Assembly (NCBI GenBank): GCA_003244185.1
Contig: QHBT01000026.1
Coordinates: forward strand, 1 to 40,791
Length of the DNA stretch: 40,791 nucleotides
Source of the DNA: Candidatus Dormiibacter spiritus
Lineage (GTDB): Bacteria; Chloroflexota; Dormibacteria; Dormibacterales; Dormibacteraceae
Reading direction: 5' to 3'
Part shown: positions 31,101-36,786 of the stretch, piece after piece
Layout of the letters: the number at the start of each line of letters is the position of its first letter
Position numbering within the stretch: the first letter of the stretch is position 1
Translations under genes and position numbers: made by a program
Notes under the pieces: generated by a model
Database searches by the model: none
What the model was told of the DNA's origin: nothing
What the model saw: only the letters and a program-made list of their open reading frames with translations

Positions 31101-31456
31101 GACTTCTCGGAAGGCGCCCGGGCCAGCTCGGTCAGACTGCCGTTCCAGTCCTTCAGCCAGAGATGAAGGTCCAGCACCTCGTCGGCCTGGATCGGGTCGC
31201 GGGCGGGAGGCCCTTCGGTGGCCTCCTCTTGCAGGGGCACGAGGCCGGCATACTCCTCTTCGCTGCCGGCGGCGGTCTCCCCCTGGATCACAAGCAGCAC
31301 CACAAACTCCGCCTTGCAAGCTGCGCAGCCCACCTGGATGGTGTAGCGGTTCTCCACGTGGCGCAGCAGGCGCAGGTCGCAGTCGGTCAGGTTCTGACCG
31401 CAGACCGGACAGTTGTAGTAGCGGGCCCGATCCCGGATGAAGTCCAGGAACATCAC
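31097..31456 (-). CDS. CpXC-type zinc-binding protein
   Basis: The 119-aa protein has two cysteine pairs, NCPVCGQNLTDCDLRLL and VGCAACKAEFVVLL, making a zinc ribbon of the CpXC type, followed by an acidic region ending in a helical EVLDLHLWLKDWNGSL. No function is known for the family. Its start overlaps the cupin stop (ATGA) and its stop overlaps the start of the cysteine desulfurase (CTGA), giving a tightly coupled three-gene operon cupin-CpXC-desulfurase. The metal site could be supplied with sulfur or metal by the desulfurase, but that is speculation. Confidence 0.7.
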   Translation of the reverse strand: MMFLDFIRDRARYYNCPVCGQNLTDCDLRLLRHVENRYTIQVGCAACKAEFVVLLVIQGETAAGSEEEYAGLVPLQEEATEGPPARDPIQADEVLDLHLWLKDWNGSLTELARAPSEKS

Positions 31457-31737
31457 TCAGGATCCATCGTACGGCGCCGACCCTCCACGCAAACGCAGCC
31501 ATCTCGGCCGACCCGGGCGGAGTGGGAAGTACCCGCCGGCAGCTCCATCCGATCTCCCGCCGCGAGGTGCAGCACCCGCTCGGGCAGGACGAAATCAATG
31601 GCGCCTTCAACGCAGTAGAGGATCTTGGTGTAGGGATGCTTGTGCTCGGCGTAAACGTTGTCGGGGCCGTTGGACCAGCTGTAGCAGCCCTCCGCCTCCC
31701 TTTCCAGCTTCGCTCTGAGCTCACTCAGCGAGCCCAT
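31453..31737 (-). CDS. Small cupin-domain protein
   Basis: The 94-aa protein is a single-domain cupin. Motif 1 is recognisable as EHKHPYTKILYCVEGAIDFV and motif 2 as LAAGDRMELPAGTSHSARV, with His33, His35 and a later histidine as possible metal ligands. The N-terminal helix and YSWSNGPDNVYAEHKH are typical of sensory or isomerase cupins. It is the first gene of cupin-CpXC-desulfurase. The minus strand has TAGGAT (31767-31772) as -10 and a GGAG about 12 nt before the ATG, so this operon has a short leader. Confidence 0.78.
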   Translation of the reverse strand: MGSLSELRAKLEREAEGCYSWSNGPDNVYAEHKHPYTKILYCVEGAIDFVLPERVLHLAAGDRMELPAGTSHSARVGRDGCVCVEGRRRTMDPE

Positions 31738-31766
31738 CAGTGCCGGATCTCCAAGGTCACGGGGCG

Positions 31767-31776
31767 ATCCTACAAT
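31767..31776. promoter_or_regulatory. Two divergent -10 elements sharing the bases TA
   Basis: On the plus strand 31771-31776 reads TACAAT, followed by 7 nt and the GTG of the YjbQ gene (leaderless type). On the minus strand 31767-31772 reads TAGGAT, about 30 nt before the cupin ATG. The two hexamers share the bases at 31771-31772, so this is a compact bidirectional promoter of 10 bp. Confidence 0.65.
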
Positions 31777-31783
31777 CGGCGCG

Positions 31784-32173
31784 GTGACCAGGATCCAAGT
31801 TCACAGCGACCGTCGAGAGCAGATGCTTGACGTGACCGACCAGGTCAGCGCTGCGGTCCGCCAGGCCGCCGTGGACGAGGGCATCTGCCTGGTGGCCACG
31901 CCGCACACAACCTGCGCGGTGACTGTCAACGAGGGCTGGGACCCGCACGTCCAGGCTGACGCTCTCCAGCATCTGCGCCAGCTCATCCCGCAGCACGCCG
32001 GATTCAGTCACCAGGAGGGCAACTCGGACTCACACCTGAAGGCGATGGCGCTGGGCAACAGCGCCAGCCTGCCGGTCAGCGGTGGCGAGCTTCAGCTGGG
32101 CTGCTGGCAGGCGGTCTTTCTCTGCGAATTCGATGGCCCGCGGCCGCGAGAGGTCTGGGTGGTAGTCAGCTGA
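31784..32173 (+). CDS. YjbQ/UPF0047 family protein
   Basis: The 129-aa protein belongs to the UPF0047 (YjbQ) family. It shows GICLVATPHTTCAVTVNEGWDPHVQADALQHLRQL, with the conserved histidine and threonine pair, GFSHQEGNSDSHLKAMALG, and the ending QAVFLCEFDGPRPREVWVV. E. coli YjbQ has been reported to have low thiamine-phosphate synthase activity, which would fit the thi genes 5 kb away, but a link is inferred. It starts with GTG from the TACAAT promoter. Its TGA overlaps the larB start (TGATG). Confidence 0.88.
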   Translation: MTRIQVHSDRREQMLDVTDQVSAAVRQAAVDEGICLVATPHTTCAVTVNEGWDPHVQADALQHLRQLIPQHAGFSHQEGNSDSHLKAMALGNSASLPVSGGELQLGCWQAVFLCEFDGPRPREVWVVVS

Positions 32174-33015
32174 TGCTTTCGATTCTGCGCCGCTACCGAG
32201 CTGGAGAGCTGAGCGAAACCCAGGCCGAGCAGCTGCTGCGCCGCACCCAACTGGAGGAACTGGCGGGACAGGCCCAGTTGGACTTGGGGCGCCAGGCCCG
32301 GCGGGGGCTGCCTGAGGTGGTGCTCGCGGCCGGCAAGACGCCCGGCGACGCAGCCCGGCTGACGGTCACGCTGGCCCAGGAACAGGGGCAGGGTCTCGTC
32401 AGCCGGCTGTCCGCCGAGCACTGGTCGGAGCTGGAGGCGGAGGTCGGCACCGCGGGTCTGGAAATGCACCGCCATGTCAACGCAGCGCGCGTTGTGCGGC
32501 CCGGCTTTTCGCCAGCCACATTGGACGCCCGCATAGCGGTGATCACGGCGGGCACTTCGGACCTGGCGGTCGCGGAGGAGGTCCGCATGCTGGCTTTGGC
32601 CGGGGGAATCGAGTGCCGCCTGGTGGCGGATGTGGGCGTGGCGGGTCTCCATCGCCTGGTGGCGCCGCTTTCGCGGCTTCTCGAATGGGACCCTGATGTG
32701 TTGGTAGTGGCCGCCGGGATGGACGGTGTCCTGCCGGGCGTGGTGGGCGGTCTGACCGACAGGCCGGTGATCGGCGTGCCTGTCTCGACAGGCTACGGGC
32801 TGGGCGGTGGCGGCGAAGCAGCTCTGCTCACGATGCTCCAGTCCTGCAGCACGGGTCTCGTGACCGTCAACCTTGACAACGGCGTGGGCGCGGGCGCTGC
32901 TGCTGTCCTCATCGCCGCCCGCGCGGCCCGCCGCGGCGCCGAGGCGGTCGAAAGGCGGCAATCACCACCACCACCAGCGCCGCGATCACCAGAAAGAGCA
33001 GTGCCGCAACCGTGA
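32173..33015 (+). CDS. larB: LarB-like pyridinium biscarboxylic acid synthase
   Basis: LarB carboxylates and hydrolyses nicotinic acid adenine dinucleotide as the first step to the nickel-pincer cofactor of lactate racemase and related enzymes. The 280-aa protein has the N-terminal helical region (LRRYRAGELSETQAEQLL), LDLGRQARRGLPEVVLAAGK, the PurE-like core IAVITAGTSDLAVAEEV, and the C-terminal AGMDGVLPGVVGGLTDRPVIG and GVPVSTGYGLGGGGEAALLT. It is coupled to the YjbQ gene. larC, larE and larA are not in the window. The proline-rich C-terminus overlaps the small membrane protein gene by about 107 bp on the other strand. Confidence 0.9.
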   Translation: MLSILRRYRAGELSETQAEQLLRRTQLEELAGQAQLDLGRQARRGLPEVVLAAGKTPGDAARLTVTLAQEQGQGLVSRLSAEHWSELEAEVGTAGLEMHRHVNAARVVRPGFSPATLDARIAVITAGTSDLAVAEEVRMLALAGGIECRLVADVGVAGLHRLVAPLSRLLEWDPDVLVVAAGMDGVLPGVVGGLTDRPVIGVPVSTGYGLGGGGEAALLTMLQSCSTGLVTVNLDNGVGAGAAAVLIAARAARRGAEAVERRQSPPPPAPRSPERAVPQP

Positions 33016-33193
33016 TCACTATCCAGTAGCGGCTCAGATCCGCCCCGCCGGGCAGCGAGTAGAGCAGCGCGAGCAGGAAGACCAGCCCCAGCAGACCGAC
33101 CAGTAGCCCGGGAAAGCCGCTCCGCTTTCGGCCGTAGAAGAACAGCCAGAGTCGGCCCGGCTTGCGTCGAGAGGGGCGTTCCGGCCGGCTCAG
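32909..33193 (-). CDS. Small two-helix membrane protein, apparently CTG-initiated
   Basis: This 94-aa frame has a basic N-terminus (SRPERPSRRKPGRLWLFFYG) and two clear transmembrane helices, GLLVGLLGLVFLLALLYS and YWIVITVAALLFLVIAALVV, then a basic tail. No ATG, GTG or TTG exists between the upstream in-frame stop and the first helix. A CTG at 33193 overlaps the TGA of the preceding HAD gene as CTGA, the same arrangement seen for the cysteine desulfurase. It is not in the usual ORF sets because of this start. I recognise no family; the reason to believe in it is the hydrophobicity pattern and the coupling. Its 3' end overlaps larB. Confidence 0.6.
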   Translation of the reverse strand: MSRPERPSRRKPGRLWLFFYGRKRSGFPGLLVGLLGLVFLLALLYSLPGGADLSRYWIVITVAALLFLVIAALVVVVIAAFRPPRRRGGPRGRR

Positions 33194-33906
33194 GGCAGAC
33201 GCTCCAAGAGCTCGCTCAGCTTGCGGATGAACGGGATCGGGGGCGGCGGTTCGGCGTCAGTCAGCTCAGTGCAGATGAGCGCATCGAGTCCTGCCCGACA
33301 GGGGCCGTGGTAGTCCTCGCGCGGCTTGTCGCCGATGTAGAGCGCGCGCCCTGGCTCGACCTCGAGCTTCGCCAGAGCCGCCAGATACAACTCTTTGGCC
33401 GGCTTGCGCTTGCCGATCTCAGAGGAGAAGACGGCTGCGTCGACCACGTCACTGAATCCGTTCAGCGCCAGCTGACGGTGCAGGAGCTCGGGCGGAAAGG
33501 GAGCGTTGGAGGCGATGCCCAGCCGGTAGCCGCGCTGCCGCAGCGTGCGCAGGGTCGCGAAGGCTGTGGGCGCCGGGCGCACAGCTCTGGCCCAGCACGC
33601 CTGCTCCCGCTCCATGATCCGCCACAGAATCTCGGTGGGCACTTCCAGACCGGCGCGACGCCAGCCGGCCAGGTAATAGCTGAAGTAATCGACCTCGCTC
33701 TCATCGACATCAGCCAGACCCACCTCCAGCGGCTCCAGGACATTGTTCAGCAGCCACTCCGGTGGCGGGGCGTCCGGCCCCAGCCATTGCGCAACCTCCT
33801 TCAGCACCTGGAGCAGGCGCGCACGGGGATAGTCGAAGGACACCAACGTCTGCCCGTAGTCAAAGAGGACGGCCGCGACGGGGCCCATCCGATCGCCCAG
33901 GCTCAT
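33190..33906 (-). CDS. HAD-family hydrolase
   Basis: The 238-aa protein has the HAD motifs: motif I LFDYGQTLVSFD (with Asp nucleophile, second acid replaced by Gln), motif II GIASNAPFPP, motif III lysine in GKRKPAKELYLAAL, and motif IV YIGDKPREDYHGPCRAGL. A helical cap lies at about 20-100. The motif I DYGQTL pattern (instead of DxDxT) is seen in phosphatase-like HADs with D-x-x-x-T/V; the phosphatase substrate is unknown. It has two possible starts, ATG 33906 and ATG 33888. Its TGA overlaps the CTG of the small membrane protein. Confidence 0.8.
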   Translation of the reverse strand: MSLGDRMGPVAAVLFDYGQTLVSFDYPRARLLQVLKEVAQWLGPDAPPPEWLLNNVLEPLEVGLADVDESEVDYFSYYLAGWRRAGLEVPTEILWRIMEREQACWARAVRPAPTAFATLRTLRQRGYRLGIASNAPFPPELLHRQLALNGFSDVVDAAVFSSEIGKRKPAKELYLAALAKLEVEPGRALYIGDKPREDYHGPCRAGLDALICTELTDAEPPPPIPFIRKLSELLERLP

Positions 33907-34047
33907 GTCGACGAGGCGTGGCGTGGGCTATACATCGGGGCTCTGAAGGTCAGGGTCGCAGCGAATAAGACCGCATCCTAGTGATAGGGCAGGCTTTTGG
34001 CGGGATCTCAGCTCTTGGCTGACAGGCAGGTGCGGCCGCTCGGACTC

Positions 34048-34053
34048 TAGATT
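34048..34053 (+). promoter_or_regulatory. -10 element TAGATT and strong ribosome binding site for the GNAT gene
   Basis: TAGATT is followed by GGGGGAGGTGG and an ATG at 34073. This is a complete promoter and ribosome binding site upstream of the amber codon, which supports a start at 34073 rather than at the later TTG 34154. Between 33907 and 34072 no gene is seen; AGGTGCGGCCGC at 34028-34039 matches the MITE terminal repeat and may be a remnant. Confidence 0.5.
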
Positions 34054-34072
34054 GGGGGAGGTGGAAGCAGGG

Positions 34073-34615
34073 ATGCAGCAGTCTCGGATCTCCCAGCGGA
34101 GCGCCGTACGCATAGTTCCGTGGGGCTAGGATGACCTGGGCCTTCTCCAGAAGTTGATGGGCGACCCGGCAATGACCCACCACCTCGGGGGTCCCGAGAG
34201 CGACGCTAAGATCGCCGATCGCCAGTCACGCTATGAGCGGCTAGCAGACTCCGGCCAGGGCAGGATGTTCAAGATCGAGGACACTGTGTCCGGTCAGGCA
34301 GTCGGATCTGTCGGCTACTGGGAGCGGACGTGGCGCGACCAGCAGGTCTACGAGACCGGCTGGTCGGTGTTTCCGGCGTTCCAGGGCCGAGGTATCGCCA
34401 GCACAGCCACCGCGGAGGCCGTCGCCAGCGCCACCTCAGAGCGGAAGCTTCGCTGCCTCCACGCGTTCCCGTCCGTCGACAACCCACCCTCCAACGCGGT
34501 CTGTCGGAAGCTCGGCTTCACCCTCTTGGAGGAGTGTGTCGTCGAGTACCCGCCGGGCAGCTTCATGCGCTGCAACGAGTGGCGACTCGATCTCTTCGGC
34601 GAAAAGCTAGGCTGA
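34073..34615 (+). pseudogene. GNAT acetyltransferase interrupted by an in-frame TAG
   Basis: Codons from ATG 34073 encode an N-terminus ending RIVPWG, then TAG at 34127-34129, then DDLGLLQKLMGDPAMTHHLG in the same frame. Homologous acetyltransferases commonly have a PWxEDDLxLL-type sequence here, so the TAG replaces one codon inside the first helix. The rest (GSVGYWERTWRDQQVYETGW, FPAFQGRGIASTATAEAVA with the acetyl-CoA loop QGRGIAS, and NAVCRKLGFTLLEE) is intact up to the TGA. A good ribosome binding site precedes ATG 34073, while the alternative TTG 34154 has none. This is probably a recent nonsense mutation; amber suppression or a sequencing error are alternatives. Confidence 0.7.
34608..34613 (+). 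promoter_or_regulatory. Leaderless-type -10 TAGGCT for moaC
   Basis: TAGGCT is followed by 6 nt and the GTG of moaC. It lies in the last codons of the GNAT gene and is the same hexamer as the one before the response-regulator gene at 20554. Confidence 0.6.
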
Positions 34616-34619
34616 CCAG

Positions 34620-35105
34620 GTGGACGCGGGCACACGTTTCACTCACCTTGATGAGCGCGGCGCCGCTCGGATGGTGGACGTCGGCGCCAAGCCCGCCACC
34701 CAGCGGGAGGCCGTGGCGGAGTGCCGGGTTCGGCTGTCGCCCGGCACCGTCGTGGCCATCGCGAACTCCGAGCTGAGCAAGGGCGACGCGCTGGCGGTGG
34801 CCCGTCTGGCGGGCATCATGGGGGCAAAGCGGACCAGCGAGCTGATTCCACTCTGCCACCCCCTGCCACTCTCCAGCGTCGAGGTGAGGCTCGAGTTGGA
34901 GGAGGCGGCGGTCCGGATCGAGGCGACCGCCCGGGTGACCGGCCAGACAGGGGTCGAGATGGAGGCTCTGACGGCCGCCGCGGTGGCTGGCCTGGCCCTC
35001 ATCGACATGGTGAAGTCGCTGGAGAAAGGAGTTGAGCTGCAGTCGGTGCGGCTGCTGAAGAAGACGGGCGGTCGCTCCGGCGAGTGGACCCGCCCAGCCG
35101 GATGA
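34620..35105 (+). CDS. moaC: Cyclic pyranopterin monophosphate synthase MoaC
   Basis: MoaC makes cyclic pyranopterin monophosphate in molybdenum-cofactor synthesis. The 161-aa protein has FTHLDERGAARMVDVGAK, GDALAVARLAGIMGAKRTSE, the active-site LIPLCHPLPLSSVEV, GVEMEALTAAAVAGLALIDM and KGVELQSVRLLKKTGGRSGE, the full family pattern. It starts with GTG from a leaderless-type promoter and overlaps mog by ATGA. moaA is not in the window. Confidence 0.97.
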   Translation: MDAGTRFTHLDERGAARMVDVGAKPATQREAVAECRVRLSPGTVVAIANSELSKGDALAVARLAGIMGAKRTSELIPLCHPLPLSSVEVRLELEEAAVRIEATARVTGQTGVEMEALTAAAVAGLALIDMVKSLEKGVELQSVRLLKKTGGRSGEWTRPAG

Positions 35106-35575
35106 GAGCTGCCGTGCTGACAGTCTCGGATCGCGTAAGCGCCGGTCAGATGCGGGACTCGAGCGGTCCGGCGCTGCGGGAGCTGCTGCTGCGCCAGGGC
35201 TACGAAGTGGGCGAGGTGGAGACGGTGCCTGACGAGCGGGATCAGATCGCCGGCTGGCTGCGCCGGACCGCCGGAAACCGTGACCTCCTGGTCACCACCG
35301 GTGGCACCGGGCTGGCGCCGCGGGATGTGACGCCGCAGGCGCTTCAAGAGGTACTTGACTACGACATCCCGGGACTGGGCGAGGTGATGCGGCAGCGCGG
35401 GTTGGCCCAGACTCCCATGTCTTCGCTCTCGCGCTCGCTGGCGGGCGTGCTGGGCTCCACGCTGGTGCTGGCGCTGCCGGGGAGCGAAGCTGGAGCTCGG
35501 GAGTCGCTCGAAGCCGTGCTGCCAGTGCTCGACCACGCCCTGGGCGTCCTGAAGGGAGAGAATCGGCACTCATGA
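35102..35575 (+). CDS. mog: Molybdopterin adenylyltransferase (MogA/MoaB family)
   Basis: MogA/MoaB proteins adenylylate molybdopterin for metal insertion. The 157-aa protein has AVLTVSDRVSAGQMRDSSGP, DLLVTTGGTGLAPRDVTP (substrate-binding TGGTG), VLDYDIPGLGEVMR and SRSLAGVLGSTLVLALPGS. I chose ATG 35102, overlapping the moaC stop, over a frame that extends a few codons upstream. Coupled in turn to the next gene by ATGA, it forms a moaC-mog-pxpA-like run. Confidence 0.95.
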   Translation: MRAAVLTVSDRVSAGQMRDSSGPALRELLLRQGYEVGEVETVPDERDQIAGWLRRTAGNRDLLVTTGGTGLAPRDVTPQALQEVLDYDIPGLGEVMRQRGLAQTPMSSLSRSLAGVLGSTLVLALPGSEAGARESLEAVLPVLDHALGVLKGENRHS

Positions 35576-36249
35576 ACATCAACTCCGATCTGGGTGAGGC
35601 GGTGGGCCAGGACGAGGAGATCCTGCCCAACATCGACAGCGCCAACGTTTGCTGCGCGGCTCACGCCGGTTCCATCAACGAATCTGTTGCGACAGCGCGC
35701 CGCTGCCACGAGCTCGGCGTGGAGGTGGCCGCCCACCCCGGTTTTGAGGATCGTGAGAACTTCGGCCGGGTCGAGTACCGCCTGCCCCTGCCGGAGCTGA
35801 AGGGTTTGCTCCGCTTCCAGATCGGCGCCCTCGCCGCTCTTAGCAAGCTGGGCTACGTGAAGGCGCACGGCGCTCTCTATCACGTCTGCCAGGCCGACGC
35901 TGAGAGCGCTGAGGTGCTGGTGCGCGTCTCGGCTGAGTTTGGGCTGGGCGTCATGGGCCAGCCTGGTTACGGCATCCTGGCCGCCTGCGAAAAGTTGGGC
36001 GTCAAGGGCTATCGCGAGGGCTTCGCGGATCGCGCCTACCTGCCCAACGGGCTGCTCGCGCCGCGCTCCCAGCCGGGCTCGGTGCTGGAGCCGGACGCGG
36101 CCGCCGAGCAGGCGTTGCGCGAGATCCGCTCCGGCAAGTACGACAGCATCTGCCTGCACGGCGATTCGCCGGGCGCTGCAGCCACCGCCAAACGCATCCG
36201 GGAAGCAATCACGGAGGCGGGTGTCGAAACCGGCCCGCTCAGCGCTTGA
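35572..36249 (+). CDS. LamB/YcsF family protein (5-oxoprolinase subunit A-like)
   Basis: The 225-aa protein belongs to the LamB/YcsF family, which includes PxpA, the ATP-dependent 5-oxoprolinase subunit. Recognisable are NINSDLGEAVGQDEEILPNI, VCCAAHAGSINESVATARRC, VAAHPGFEDRENFGR, FQIGALAALSKLGYVKAHGA and YDSICLHGDSPGAA. It is shorter than typical PxpA (about 250) and the usual NxACGFHAG motif is NVCCAAHAG. Partners pxpB and pxpC are not adjacent, so oxoprolinase activity is uncertain. It overlaps mog by ATGA and ends 8 bp before the peroxiredoxin start. Confidence 0.85.
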   Translation: MNINSDLGEAVGQDEEILPNIDSANVCCAAHAGSINESVATARRCHELGVEVAAHPGFEDRENFGRVEYRLPLPELKGLLRFQIGALAALSKLGYVKAHGALYHVCQADAESAEVLVRVSAEFGLGVMGQPGYGILAACEKLGVKGYREGFADRAYLPNGLLAPRSQPGSVLEPDAAAEQALREIRSGKYDSICLHGDSPGAAATAKRIREAITEAGVETGPLSA

Positions 36250-36257
36250 CGCCGGGC

Positions 36258-36740
36258 ATGCTGCAGGCCGGCCGGCCCGCACCGGACTTCACGCTGCCTG
36301 GAACCGCCGACGGACCCGTGACCTTGAGCGAGGCCTTCCGCGCCAACCGAGCGACCATCCTGGCGTTCTACGTTCTCGATTTCACGCCTGGTTGAAAGAC
36401 CGAGCTGACCGAGTTCCGGTCACGGCAGGCGGAGCTGGCTGACGCCGGCATCGCCATCTTCGGCATCAGCGTGGACAGCGTCTTCTGCCATCAGGCTTTC
36501 GACCGAGAGCTGGGCGGCCTGCCCTTTCCACTGCTGGCTGACTTCGAGCGGACGATGGTCGAGGCCTATGGAGTGCGCCGCGACGACGTCGAGGGTTTCA
36601 AGGGCATGCCCAACCGCTCGATCTTCATAGTCGACAGTGAGGGCGTGATCGGCTGGACGTGGCTACGCAGCCAGGAGCAATCCCTACCCGACTACGACGC
36701 AGTCATCGCCGCCGCCAAAGAGGTGGCCGGGCAGGCATAG
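36258..36740 (+). CDS. Peroxiredoxin with UGA (selenocysteine) at the peroxidatic position
   Basis: The frame encodes a 160-residue AhpC/TSA-type thiol peroxidase read through an in-frame TGA at codon 46 (36393-36395). Before it: APDFTLPGTADGPVTLSEAF and ILAFYVLDFTPG. After it: KTELTEFRSRQAELADAGIA, IFGISVDSVFCHQAF, FPLLADFERTMVEAYGV and RSIFIVDSEGVIGW. In peroxiredoxins the motif is D-x-T-P-(G/V)-C-T-x-E, so the TGA sits exactly at the catalytic cysteine. A perfect 6-bp hairpin with a GU-containing 5-nt loop begins 10 nt after the TGA, the layout of a bacterial SECIS. I therefore read it as selenocysteine; a nonsense-mutated pseudogene is the alternative. Cys in VFCHQAF may be a resolving residue. 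Confidence 0.85.
36406..36422 (+). promoter_or_regulatory. Candidate bacterial SECIS hairpin
   Basis: TGACCG (36406-36411) pairs perfectly with CGGTCA (36417-36422) around a 5-nt loop, AGTTC. The loop GU falls at 36413-36414, 18-19 nt after the UGA. In E. coli fdhF a GU in the apical loop at a similar distance is read by SelB. The element lies within the peroxiredoxin coding sequence, as bacterial SECIS elements do. Confidence 0.75.
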
Positions 36741-36773
36741 GATTCGCCCCGGCGAGAGCGCGTCCTGAGACTT

Positions 36774-36779
36774 TAGCCT
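36774..36779 (+). promoter_or_regulatory. Leaderless-type -10 TAGCCT
   Basis: TAGCCT is followed by 7 nt and the ATG at 36787. It lies in the 46-bp gap after the peroxiredoxin, so the AlkZ-like gene has its own promoter. Confidence 0.6.
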
Positions 36780-36786
36780 GGGCGCG

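Noticed and set aside
34127-34129. TAG in the GNAT gene as pyrrolysine
   Set aside because: No Pyl genes are in the window and GNAT enzymes are not known to use pyrrolysine. A nonsense mutation is simpler.
36258-36470. Peroxiredoxin as a simple nonsense pseudogene or starting at 36471
   Set aside because: The frame is intact on both sides, the TGA is precisely at the catalytic cysteine position, and a GU-loop hairpin follows. A start at 36471 would remove the active site. I keep the pseudogene as the main alternative.
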